Part shown: one piece after another, positions 35,101 through 44,700 of the stretch | Position numbering within the stretch: the stretch's first letter is position 1 | Layout: the number at the start of each line of letters is the position of its first letter | Origin: Imperialibacter sp040222385 | GTDB taxonomy: Bacteria; Bacteroidota; Bacteroidia; Cytophagales; Cyclobacteriaceae | Assembly: GCF_040222385.1 (NCBI RefSeq) | Contig: NZ_JAVKDF010000021.1 | Location: 62,001-126,000, forward strand | Direction of reading: 5' to 3' | Length of the DNA stretch: 64,000 nt | Translations under genes and position numbers: made by a program | Notes under the pieces: model-generated | Database searches by the model: none | Seen by the model: only the letters and a program-made list of their open reading frames with translations | What the model was told of the DNA's origin: nothing

Positions 35101-36379
35101 TATCTTGTCCTCCCACTCCACCGTCTCTGCCCGATGTAAGATAACCACTTTGCTGTCCCAATATAAAAAACCAGTCATCCCGATTTGAGTTATATGGAAA
35201 GCCCATATTATAAATCTCCGAATTCTCGAAGTTGTTGCCATTGGTCATGAATATATCAAACCCTCCAAAACCTCTATGTCCATTGGAGGAGAAGAAAAGA
35301 ACGCCCTCCTTCTGATCAAAAAAGGGGGTGGCTTCGTCCATACTAGTGTTGATAGCAGATCCAAGATTGATAGCAGGCCCCCAATTATCATTGCCAGCAT
35401 CTACACTGTACCAAATATCTGTCTGACCAAACCCACCAGGTCGGTCGGAAACAAAAAATAGCGTATCATTCCCCGGTGACAATGATGGATGCCTTGAGGT
35501 AGTGTTTTTTGCATTTATATTGGCATTCAGAGGCTTTGGTTCACTCCATTTGCCATCGATAAGCTCCGATTTAGATATCTGAGAAGGTGTTGACGAACCA
35601 GCTGGCGGATTGTAGGTAAAGTAGACTTTCGTATTGTCTTTGTTAAAAATACCGGACCCCTCCCCATTTTTAGTGTTCAGGTTGGAAAACTTGTCTTTAT
35701 TTCCAATTTCTGTCCACGCATCTCCGGAATGCTCAAACCGAAAAAGGTCAGCCGTTGACTGCCCCATTCTCGCATCAAACACGGATCCTGTTGATGATTT
35801 TCTTGACGAGGACATCATAAGAGAAGAATCCCCTTTAAATATAAAAGGAGCATAATCGTCGTATTGCGTGTTGACCGGAGTAGGCAGCACTTTGAATTCG
35901 GCATGCCGAACCGGGTTGGCTAACTCATTAAGCGCCAGAAGACAGCCTTCCTTTTCAACAAGCGCCTGTAGCCTGAGTGCCTTAAATGCCGCCATTCTAT
36001 CAGGGTTGGTATTATACCACTTAAGGTATTCCTGAAAATTCTCCATCGCCTCCTGATACTTGCCGTTGAGCTTTTGCATCAAGGCGAAATAATACCGGCT
36101 TGTCGGATAGTTGGCTTCCGAAAGATTAATCATCTTCTCGTATTGAAGCTCAGCCTCCTGATACTTAAAAGTGTTTCTATAACACTCAGCTAACTGAAAG
36201 GTCGCCAGCTGGTTGTTCGGTTCTTCCGCAAGTGCCTGGAGGTAATACTGTGCTGCCTCAGCATAATGTCCGTTCCTGAATTGATCATCTGCGTATTCAT
36301 TTAGTTGAACAGCTCCCTGACCAAAGGCATTAGCTACTAAAACTAAACAGGTTACAAATGCTAAAGATAATTTCCTCAT
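32120..36379 (-). CDS. TPR-PD40-repeat-OmpA-LysM envelope protein
   Basis: A 1419-residue envelope protein, far longer than ordinary OmpA/PorE-like proteins. Order: signal peptide (1-20); TPRs (about 26-150); WD40-like PD40 beta-propeller (about 165-430; LFFVSDRPGGFGQTDIWY, LFFSSNGHRGFGGFDIF); an uncharacterised helical repeat region (about 485-985); a Ser/Asn/Gln-rich linker (about 820-915) within it; a CarboxypepD_reg-like domain (about 1100-1180); OmpA peptidoglycan-binding domain (about 1185-1293; IEIEIHAHADSQGEHDYNHRLSDLRG); and two LysM-like modules (1305-1348, 1373-1417). It should tie an outer-membrane complex to the cell wall. It follows a PorP/SprF gene by 2 bases; PorE with PorP is the known T9SS pairing. 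Confidence 0.93.
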   Translation of the reverse strand: MRKLSLAFVTCLVLVANAFGQGAVQLNEYADDQFRNGHYAEAAQYYLQALAEEPNNQLATFQLAECYRNTFKYQEAELQYEKMINLSEANYPTSRYYFALMQKLNGKYQEAMENFQEYLKWYNTNPDRMAAFKALRLQALVEKEGCLLALNELANPVRHAEFKVLPTPVNTQYDDYAPFIFKGDSSLMMSSSRKSSTGSVFDARMGQSTADLFRFEHSGDAWTEIGNKDKFSNLNTKNGEGSGIFNKDNTKVYFTYNPPAGSSTPSQISKSELIDGKWSEPKPLNANINAKNTTSRHPSLSPGNDTLFFVSDRPGGFGQTDIWYSVDAGNDNWGPAINLGSAINTSMDEATPFFDQKEGVLFFSSNGHRGFGGFDIFMTNGNNFENSEIYNMGFPYNSNRDDWFFILGQQSGYLTSGRDGGVGGQDIYTFHIETDQEIIAEILEEDVVAGRSSVFSDDYNFDTNDIEKVEEVISHFLAARMFNTQAMLTAEQQAFYDNLSESDKEKIERIVNSRVRKMSERDLRAVRTEDEFYYQQLSTGDKYSINRMVSSYLEEDGLGLNVSLSSEEKAYYEQLSKDAKEKIDQYITLKVTEYRNKEVQDEYFQSLPATDQTQVKTLARSYLLQKKSIENLSLGVNTNVFLKKQDEQSMERAEASIVNQLKNLALESDFSLSEDDKVFYQNLPTEEQQSIDRLVTAFLAAKPSDFDKNITPADLEFYNKKPAGQKALIDKILVRRLRNLSFSDEYIFNHATAKQTLLLTSLNTKTNGNVIVGEVGNLLTGANRNAYSSLSEEEKLRFARMVSGVDSYDKLASRPLLALDENASEPSQLIASQSNRPMVASSFGSAAGSSKSSENQALAQGNSNNSSANVATQNSPASTTGTNLASNQGGQLIIDRREGTGEPESGNTLSKVASSRAATSMSSDQRALYESLPPSKRQAIDRIVAVSLINNDYAGQPEMFEEDKQRFAEFDSEERRMARRMAKFMTEDQLSTAEMGAIKDDFIKYKNYNPEIRKTFNHLILTEAFSYSQGRNQMDLLTKDRGVNNGLSAEEKSLVGTLIDVRARSNYIFGDQIDLENKYVESGMVMASVDQYQTEEFKNIKIQGRLVDIRTGKALANYPVVLANSSGETIKVGYTNQNGEFVFDYLDGNKAYKILSNNQTVSAIKPDNFFIKDLQVRGYKDGYIVLNYEGIYFDSDATNIRDEGIVTLNKLIELYRMNPEIEIEIHAHADSQGEHDYNHRLSDLRGDAVYKYLVSHGVDETALTVYYNGEGDPVASNLTAYGRAFNRRVELEVYSTKPLQTELAKIYVARPGATIDAIARAFNLPADRIQAMNGLQSRVVKPYTPIRIEGKNSIKPSLSLLVELNDHAVNYKQYKVKKGESIISIAEKFNLPEELLLELNNLNGYQLNPGDVIDIYVSY
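33425..34927 (-). repeat. Helical repeat array within the OmpA-family gene
   Basis: Residues about 485-985 contain eight or nine diverged copies of a module of about 30 residues, separated by variable spacers. The consensus is L-(S/T)-x-(E/D)-(E/D/Q)-x-x-(F/Y)-Y-x-x-L-(S/P)-x-x-(D/E)-(K/Q)-x-x-I-(D/E)-R-(I/L/M)-V. Good copies start near residues 487 (LTAEQQAFYDNLSESDKEKI), 527, 564 (LSSEEKAYYEQLSKDAKEKI), 671 (SLSEDDKVFYQNLPTEEQQS), 710, 784 and 920. Copies are diverged at DNA level, so this is an old protein repeat and not recent duplication. I know no named family for it. Confidence 0.75.
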
Positions 36380-36381
36380 GA

Positions 36382-37440
36382 CTAAAATAATGGATTGGAC
36401 GAGCTACCACCCTTTTTGTCCTTACCTAAAGTGTAAGTTAATGAAATTTCAAATGAAGGCACAAGTGAATCATTTGGTTCCGTAAAAAGGTATACTTTAT
36501 TGAGATCGTAACTAAAAGCCATCTGTAGGTTATTATTTTGAAAGCCGGCTGTGAAAATGAAAGAATCCCTCAATCGATACCAAGCTCCAAAGGTAAGGTA
36601 GAGGTTATTTGCTTTAAGGGAGCGGTTATCGCTAAAGCTGTAGCTAACATAGCTTCCCATATTAAACTGATAGCGATTATCAGTGGAATAGTAAAAAATT
36701 CCATTGGGAGACCACCTCAACTTATGGGAAATGCTAAATTCCATGCCTCCATGATAAGCCATGAAAATTGGCTTACGAGCTACCTCACCTCCCATAAAAG
36801 AGGTATTTGGGCGATTTAAGTTCTTGAAAGAGAACCCTGAGAAAGCGCTATACTTGTAAAGCCTGTATGTTCGGGCGGGGTTAAAGTAGTAGGTCAACCC
36901 TGCATTGAACACCGGGTAATGCACGATATCATTGAACTGTGCAGACGGATCTGCCGCATTCGGGTCAAAACCAGAAATCAGGTATGGTGTATACTGCGAT
37001 CCCCACTGTAGATTACCGAAATTAATGCTTTCGTTAAAGTACCCCCCCTGGAGCCCGAAGATCACGTAATCCGGACTAAAGTCGCCCAACCTAAGGTTGT
37101 AGGCAGTGGAAACCATAAAACCATTGTTCTTGAAAAAATTATCCCCAATGCTCTCACTGAAAGCTGTCACTCCAATGCCCCCAAACTGTCGTGCATTAAA
37201 CCCACTTGAAACGAAGGGATAGAGTATCGAAAACTGCGAAAGTTCGTTGGAAATTCCAGAAGTCTGAAATTGTCTTTTGTGATTAAGAGACACCTGCAAA
37301 TCTGGCGGAATTCCTGCAAACGACGGGTTTAAAAACAAAGATGATGTATAGTACTGCGAAAATTGGCTGTTCTGTCCAGAAACGCTAAAAGTGAAGCAAG
37401 CCAGCATAAGAAAGCATATATATTTCAGCATACTCGTCAT
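36382..37440 (-). CDS. PorP/SprF family type IX secretion membrane protein
   Basis: A 352-residue outer-membrane beta-barrel of the PorP/SprF family. After the signal peptide (ICFLMLACFTFSVSGQ) comes the family opening SQFSQYYTSSLFLNPSFAGI, then alternating amphipathic strands (LNHKRQFQTSG, GIGVTAFSESIGDNFFKNNG, AYNLRLGDFSPDYVIFGLQGG) and the final strands FSYDLNKVYLF and FEISLTYTLG. PorP/SprF proteins act with the type IX secretion system, and SprF-like members are needed for particular type B (CHU_C) cargo. Here the gene overlaps the CHU_C cargo gene by 4 bases (ATGA) and precedes the OmpA-family gene by 2, so the three are translationally linked. Cargo specificity is an inference. Confidence 0.93.
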   Translation of the reverse strand: MTSMLKYICFLMLACFTFSVSGQNSQFSQYYTSSLFLNPSFAGIPPDLQVSLNHKRQFQTSGISNELSQFSILYPFVSSGFNARQFGGIGVTAFSESIGDNFFKNNGFMVSTAYNLRLGDFSPDYVIFGLQGGYFNESINFGNLQWGSQYTPYLISGFDPNAADPSAQFNDIVHYPVFNAGLTYYFNPARTYRLYKYSAFSGFSFKNLNRPNTSFMGGEVARKPIFMAYHGGMEFSISHKLRWSPNGIFYYSTDNRYQFNMGSYVSYSFSDNRSLKANNLYLTFGAWYRLRDSFIFTAGFQNNNLQMAFSYDLNKVYLFTEPNDSLVPSFEISLTYTLGKDKKGGSSSNPLF

Positions 37441-38777
37441 CTTATCAGCATTACCTGCCCGGTTTTTGACACTTTTCTTCCATTAAAAAACTCAAACTTT
37501 GCGGAGTAAAAGTAATACCCACCTGACGCCGGTTTCCCGCTCTTAAGCAAGCCATTCCACCCGTTGGTTTGCGCATCCGACAAATCGTTGGTCTCATACA
37601 AAACATCGCCAAAGCGATCATAGATTTTGAAGGAAAACCCATCGGGAATCACCTTCTCACTGTAGAACTTTAAGACCTGATCTTCCTCATTAACTGACAA
37701 AGGAGAGAAAGCGGTTGGGATATAGGACACACCGTCGGCAGGTACCTTAGGAGAAAGAGCGACAGCCAGGTATCTTTTTGTGAAACTTTTTTCTCCAGTA
37801 AGCAGACCTGAGGAAAACAAGTCGGGATCTTCGACAGAGTCATCTGTTGTGAACAAGTTTGTAAATGGCTCGTCAAGTGACTCCGCCTCCGCCAGCGCCG
37901 GCGTGGCGCTATCAAAGGCAATGTCATTTCGGTTCTGACTGCTCTCCAGGTCAGCGCCCACGTAGTCGACCGTCACCCTGCTGCTATCAAATCTACCAAG
38001 CACAGTTTCAATATCCCAGTAGTAGTCCTCGGCAACGCCTACCAAAAGCCGATCAGGAAAAGGTGCTTGAGAAAAAGCGCCAACTTCCACACCTATGAGC
38101 GGGTTTTGACCAAAAACGTTCTCCAGGTAGACAGGTAAATAGAGTTCGTCATTTCCCACTGGAAAGAACTTATACCCAAGCCCCCGGTGATAAAGTTTTC
38201 CCTCCGAGTAAGAGTTGTCGCTGCCGCCCAGCACCTCTGCCCCGTCTTCAATGATCAAATAGCTACCAGGGTTAGCGTCCACATAACCATTAACAAAGTT
38301 GATCATTCCGACCACACGCACAGTGTCTCCAGTAAATAGCGTTTTGCCGGTTGAGTTCACCACAATACTGTGCACATCGGTGGGCGTACTTGAGAATGTT
38401 TGGTCAGAAGTACCGTCCAGTTCAATCTCGCCATCAATACCGTTATAGATTCCTGTGTTGTTCCAATCGCCAGAAACTCTGATGAGGCCCACATTTTCCA
38501 GATTGCCCGTATTGTTGATGAGGCCGTTGGAGTCCAATATTGGGGGAGTCGACGCATTGTTGCTAATATTCAACCTGCTTTCGTTGTTGACAGTGCCATC
38601 CACAACCAACAAGCCTTCATCGTAAACCTGGCCTTTGTTGGTTAAGTCACCGCCAATCATTACCGTTGCCGAGCTTCCTACTTTCAACTGCACACCCGAT
38701 GGGGCATAAAGCCCCTGAGCTGCCACTGAAGCAGCGGCAAGTAAACTGAGCGATATGGTAGCAAGTACCTTATTCAT
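37437..38777 (-). CDS. Type IX secretion cargo with type B (CHU_C) sorting domain
   Basis: From ATG 38777 the product has 446 residues; a TTG at 38831 would add 18 before the signal peptide. The signal (VLATISLSLLAAASVAAQG) is followed by a beta-solenoid-like N-terminal half with repeated N-x-G-x-(V/L) turns (GGDLTNKGQVYDEGLLVVDG; GLINNTGNLENVGLIRVSGDWNNTG). A further beta domain spans about 190-330. The C-terminal 85 residues are a CHU_C/gliding-motility-type sorting domain: FSFKIYDRFGDVLYETNDLS, WNGLLKSGKPASGGYYFYSA and KTGQVMLIR. This signal directs export by T9SS and surface attachment. The start overlaps the S74 fibre gene stop by 8 bases, coupling the two. Confidence 0.92.
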   Translation of the reverse strand: MNKVLATISLSLLAAASVAAQGLYAPSGVQLKVGSSATVMIGGDLTNKGQVYDEGLLVVDGTVNNESRLNISNNASTPPILDSNGLINNTGNLENVGLIRVSGDWNNTGIYNGIDGEIELDGTSDQTFSSTPTDVHSIVVNSTGKTLFTGDTVRVVGMINFVNGYVDANPGSYLIIEDGAEVLGGSDNSYSEGKLYHRGLGYKFFPVGNDELYLPVYLENVFGQNPLIGVEVGAFSQAPFPDRLLVGVAEDYYWDIETVLGRFDSSRVTVDYVGADLESSQNRNDIAFDSATPALAEAESLDEPFTNLFTTDDSVEDPDLFSSGLLTGEKSFTKRYLAVALSPKVPADGVSYIPTAFSPLSVNEEDQVLKFYSEKVIPDGFSFKIYDRFGDVLYETNDLSDAQTNGWNGLLKSGKPASGGYYFYSAKFEFFNGRKVSKTGQVMLIR

Positions 38778-41700
38778 TGGTTTTGGTCGCTGACTTAATA
38801 CCCATTTGCTCTTTAATAAGGTCGATGTCACTCTTCATGGAAGAGTTTTCCATTTGCAATTGAGCCATGAGCTTCATCTGCATTTCGGAAAGCTTCATTT
38901 GTTTATCAAGCGCTGCTTTCATCTCTTCTTTGGTCGTTTTCTCATTACTCAGGTCGGCCATCAGTTTTTCGATCAGTTTTTGCTGTTCTTTGATGGCTTC
39001 GATGAGGACGGGGATGAGTTCGGTGTAGTTCACAGACTTATACCCTCTGCTATCCTCCTTTACCATATGAGGAAAGAGTTTCTCTATTTCCTGAGCGATG
39101 ACGCCAAAGTGAACTTCGGTATCTGCGTCGGCTTTGTAGTTGTAAGAAAGGCCCTCAGAAGCCAGGATTTTATCCAGCGGGCTGTCAAGGGGTTTGATAT
39201 TTTCTTTGAGGCGGATGTCGGAGGAGGAAAACGCCCCCGCTGCGCTTATAGTAAATGAATTGGTCAGACCATCACCGGTATAGGTATCTTCAGCCCCCGC
39301 AAGGGCCGTAATTGTTAATCCATTGAAAGTCGGTGAATCACCCGTTCCAAGGCCCAAATTCGTCCTGGCTGTTGCAGCATCACTTGCCCCCGTGCCGCCA
39401 TCGACTATGGCAAGATCTGTAATCCCGGTAATAGAGCCGCCGCTTATCGATACACTATTGGCGTCCTGTGACGACATGGAGCCCAATCCAATATTGCTGA
39501 TGATTGTCGCATTGTCTGCAGAACCAAGCAATGTCTGTACATCTCCAGAGGGACTGATGCCAGCATAGGTAGATAAGTCCGTATCAAAGGCCTGAACATC
39601 GGTTCCAATAACTAATCCCAAGTTTGTCCTGGCGGTCGGTGCATCGCTGGCACCGGTTCCGCCATCGGCTAAGGCAAGATCTGTAATCCCGGTAATGGAG
39701 CCGCCACTTATCGATACACTATTGGCATCCTGAGAAGCAATCGTGCCTACATTGACATCCAGTAATACCGTACCACTCGCATCCGGAAAACTGATCGTAC
39801 GATCCGCCGTCGGGTCTACCAAACTGATCGTCGTCTCATTCGCATCATCTGTCGCTCCCTCTAGTATAAGAGGACTGCCGCCCTGGATCTCACCATTCAA
39901 TAATATGTCCCCGGTAGCATCGGCACTCAGATTGATAATACCACTGTTTAATGTAGTTACAGGGGCATCTACTGTCAGATTACCTCCGTTGATATTGGTC
40001 GCCGCAGTAATATCTACTGCATCACCTGCTGCATCACCTATATTGATCGCAGCACCCGTTACATTCGTCGTCGCACTGTTGAAATCTGACTGGGGTGAAC
40101 TTACTGTCAGGTTACCGCCTGTGATTGTCGTCGCTCCTGTGATGTCAACTAAGTCCCCTGCTGCATTACCTATGTTAATATCATCGTTGTTGATATTGGT
40201 AGCAGTAGCGCCATCGGCTATCGTTACATCGCCTCCATTCAAATTTGTAATACCCGTGATATCAACTACATCATCTGATTCATCACCTATGTTGATATTC
40301 TGAGACTGAACATTGAAGTCCTGCGCCTCTACTGCATTCACTATCTGACCTGCCCCGTCTGTACTCAAGGCTATATCATTGGCCAGCGTTGCCCCTCCTG
40401 ACAATACAACCGTACCACTCGCATCTGGAAAATTAATCGTGCGGGCAGAAGTTGGATTAGTAATTGCAAAGCTTGTATAAACGTCATTATTAGCCGACCC
40501 TTCAAAATTAAGTGGTGTCGCTCCCAGTATTTCCCCTGTCACAGTCACACCATCTGTGGCTGCATTTCCCAGTGTGACATTGCCATTTAGTGTCGTGTTT
40601 CCATCAATATCTGCACCCTGAGTTACGTTCAAGCCCCCGATGACATCAGTCAGCACGCCGTTGGCTCCGATATTCACTCCACCGGCACCTTGCAGCGTCA
40701 ATGCCCCTGCGGAAGTAGATAAATTCGACGCACCGGTTGCGTCCAGGCTAAAAGTTGAGCCATCCATCGTCAGACTTCCGTTCAAATCAGTGGCATTAGC
40801 TACCTGAAGGCCGAGGGTGTTATTTAACTGAACTTGATTAGCACCAGCTACAACGAAGTTACCAGAGGTCACATCTATGTCATCACCCTGAACGGCGTTG
40901 TCTTGAATTGTTGTCGCACCAGCACCATTCAGATTAATGTCACCAGTCAATGGTAGCGAAGCAGCTGAAGTTCCGTTACCTATAATTAAGCTACCGGCAT
41001 TATTTACACTCAGTTGAGTAGATATACCAGAAGAATTACCAATAAAAATACTCCCATAAGCGAGGTTATTAGTAGCAAATTCACCAATGGGTTTTGTGGT
41101 AATACTTCCTCCCGAGCTAGTAATAAGTACTTGATTAGATCCTGGTGCGAACCAAACGGGAAAATTCGAAGAGTTGTTAATTAACAATGAATTTTCAAAC
41201 CCTGCCGTGCCTGACAACTTATCAAAGGTAATCGTCCTGCTGGCTATCTTAGGGTTAGTTATTCCGAGATCCTTCACTTGCAACATATCGGTGAACAATT
41301 CGATCGTCACATCATCAGGATTGGCATCAATCTTCTCTCCATTACCCACCAGGCCATTCCCAGCCAAATCCCCAATCACCGTTGAAAGGTTAACATAACC
41401 AGGCTCTCCGGTAGTTTGGTCTGCAACTATCAATTGAGTGTTACCGGGTGTGCCGTTTTGCAGCTTGGCGACTGTCACCTGATTATCTCCAATGTCTATT
41501 GTTTGGATGGTGCCATCCGCAATGTCGTCAGTTTGTACTTCGCCATCCAGTATTTTACCAGTAGTAATAGCATTGTCAGCTATTTCAGCAGTCCCAACAG
41601 CATTATCAGCCATCTCAGCGTTGGTAATTGCATTGTCCGCCATCTGAGCATTTGTCACAGCATTGTCGGCAAGTTGGGTAGTAGTAATGCCAGCATCCTT

Positions 41701-44700
41701 TACTTCCAAACTAGTGCCATTATATCCAATAGTACTATTATCGTACTGCACGTCCAGTTTACCCGAACTTTCTGCGAGTGCCTCCCCTGCTATTCCTGAA
41801 AGGTCTACACTAACAACATCCAAAGCAATCGCAATGCCATTACCCGCATTTATATCCAGGGCTCCTGATGCATTTTGAACAAGTCCATCACCTGCCACAT
41901 CATCATTTAGCTTGGTCGCAGTTACATTATCGTCCAAAATTTTAGCAGTAGTGACGTTTCCATTGAGAATTTTAGCTGTGGTAACAGCATCGTCATCAAT
42001 CTTAGCGGTGGTCACCGCATCATCAGCTAGCTGATCCTCGGCGATCCCTGCATCAGGCACATAAAGCTCATCACTACCGTTGAGCCCTACCGTTGTCCCA
42101 TCGTATAGCACATCAAGCACCCCGGAATTTTCTGTGAGCGCTTCACCTGCTATACCAGAAAGATCCACCTGAACAGCGTCCAAAACTATTTCTATACCGT
42201 TGCCAGGGTTGATATCAAGCGCCCCTGAAACATTCTGTAGTAACCCGTTACCGGCGACATCTTCATTTATTTTATCCTTGTCGACTGCGTCATTGTCAAG
42301 TTTTGCTGTTGTCACATTGCCATCAGCAATCTTACCGGTAGTCACATTGTCATCGGCAATGTCAGCAGTTTGCACGTGACCGTCTCTTATTTTGTCTGTA
42401 GTAACTGAGTTGTCAACCAACTTTATTTCAGTAATGATATTATCACCAAGGTCGCCTGTTTGAATCGTGCCATCAAGTATTTTACCTGTCGACACTGAAC
42501 CGGCAGCCAACTTATCCTCCGTAACTGCCAAATCTTTTATTCTTGACGTGGTAATACCATCGACCTTAACTTCCAGATTATTTGCATTCAATCCAATACT
42601 CACATCGTCGTACTGAACATCAAGCTCACCCGTGCCCGTATTTTCAGCAAGTGCCTCGCCAGCAATGTCACCCAGATCAACTTCTATGTCATCTGCGTTT
42701 ACTTTGATTCCGTTGCCTTGCCCAATGTCTAATGCACCACTCCCATTCTGAACCAAACCTTGCCCGGCAACAAGCGCATCCAATTTTGCTGGGGTAACTG
42801 CGTCATCAGCAAGTTTGCTGGTCACTATCGCACTATTGGCGATCTTGGCGGTCGTGACATTTACATCAGCAATATCCAATGTCTGCACCTGGCCGTCTGC
42901 AATTTTGCCAGTGGTGATGGCATTATCATTAATCTTGGGGGTGGTTACGCCCAAATTCACTATGTCAACTGCCTGAATGGTGCCATCAGCTATTTTGTCG
43001 GAGGTGACAGCACTGGCACCTAATTTCGGGTTGGCCACAGCACCATCCGCAAGCTCTGGGGTATTCACCGCACCGGCGAGAATTTCGGCACTACCAACTG
43101 CATCTGTCGCTATTTCTGTAGCAGTCACCTTGTCTGGCTGTATTTTGGAGTCAATTCGGTCTGTACCAGAGTTGTATGTCATTGAAAGATCCCCCACCAC
43201 TGTCGTTCCCTCAAAACCCGATGATGTACCAATCAAAAATTCGTCATCGTTGGGCACAATCGCCAGCTGTAACTTTTTATCAGGATCGAATGAGAGTCCA
43301 CTCCCTACTTTCACCCTTAGCGTTCCATCGGTAAATTGTTCAAGGCCATCACCTGCTACATCAGCATTAATTTTATCTTTAGTTACTGCGTCGTTGGCTA
43401 TGTCCGCCGTGGTAATGGTAAGATCCAAAATCTCATCGGTACTAACGGCTCCGGTCGCTATGTCGGCTGCACTCACGCTGCCATCAGCAATTTTATCGGA
43501 AGTAACAGCATCAGTGGCAAGCTTTGCATTACTAATTCCCCCACTCGCTACCTGCACAATATCCGAGGCAATTTCCAGCGACGTACCGTCTACTTTAATA
43601 TCTACTGCCCCAGTTCCTGTGTTTGCACCCAGGCCCTGGCCAGCCAACTGAGCAATGTCCGCTTCCAGATCATCGCCATTGATGGTTAATCCGTTACCTG
43701 CATTTACATCCAGGGCACCAGTGGTACCATTGGGGCTTAGGCCCGCTCCAGCCACATCAGCATTGATTTTGGTAGCGGTTACACCGTCGTCAACAATTTT
43801 TACTGTTGTAACATTCTGATCAGCTATATCGGCGGTCTGTACCGCTCCATCCAAAATTTCATTACTTGTGACGGCACCCGTAGCAATTTCGTTGGCCGTT
43901 ACGGCATCTGCCGCCAGCTGCAAATCAGCACCTGTAGCTGTGTAGGTAAGAGTGGCATCACCGATAACGGGTTGGGCCGAGGCTGTACCCGTGTCGTTAC
44001 CTATAAAAACATTGCTTGTAGCTAATGTAGAGCTCGCAAAATTGCTTAGCGGTATCCAGGTTGGGGCGCCTGCTGCATCCGTCCCCAATACAGAGGAGAC
44101 CGTCCCTTCGGCATCAATCTTATTAATAGTAATAGTATTGTCAGCCAGGTCAATATTAATAATGCTCCCATCAACTATATTGTCTGACACAATAGATATG
44201 GCCACATTAGCCACGCTCGTGATAATGCCACGGTCGTTCACCGTCACTTGCGACACGGTTGTCTCATTGCCAAATGTGCCTGCCGTAGCTCCGCTTACCG
44301 CCAATTTATCAGAGGTAACAGCACCATTTTCAATTTTATCAGTCGTTACAGCACCGGGCGCTATCTTCTCACCTATAACGCTGAAAGGCGCAAGCTTGTC
44401 AAAAGTTACAATGGAAGGCTTCAAGACAGGGTTGGGAAATGTTCCAGTCAAATCTCCTCCAGCCACAGCCCCTTCAAACACACCTAATCCTTTGCGCCAG
44501 GCTCCATTGGCCCAGTAGTAGAAACTGTTTTCATCACCGTCGTACACAATCAGTCCATTGTTTGTCGTTCCGCTAGCAAGTATCGGAATCATAGACTGCC
44601 TCTGACTGGTGGAAACTTGCGGAACAAGGAATCCCTGGTTACTATTTGGGGAAACCAGATGCAAAACAGCGTTACTGTTGGGAGTAAGAGTGTTAACACC

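Noticed and set aside
41458..43920. Regular repeats taken as a possible CRISPR array
   Set aside because: Repeats are in frame, diverged at DNA level and vary in spacing; there are no conserved 25-40 bp units with unique spacers and no cas genes.
39743..44518. Several plus-strand open frames opposite the S74 fibre gene
   Set aside because: They are antisense of low-complexity Ala/Thr/Asp repeats, giving Ser/Val/Pro-rich repeats without starts, promoters or signal peptides.
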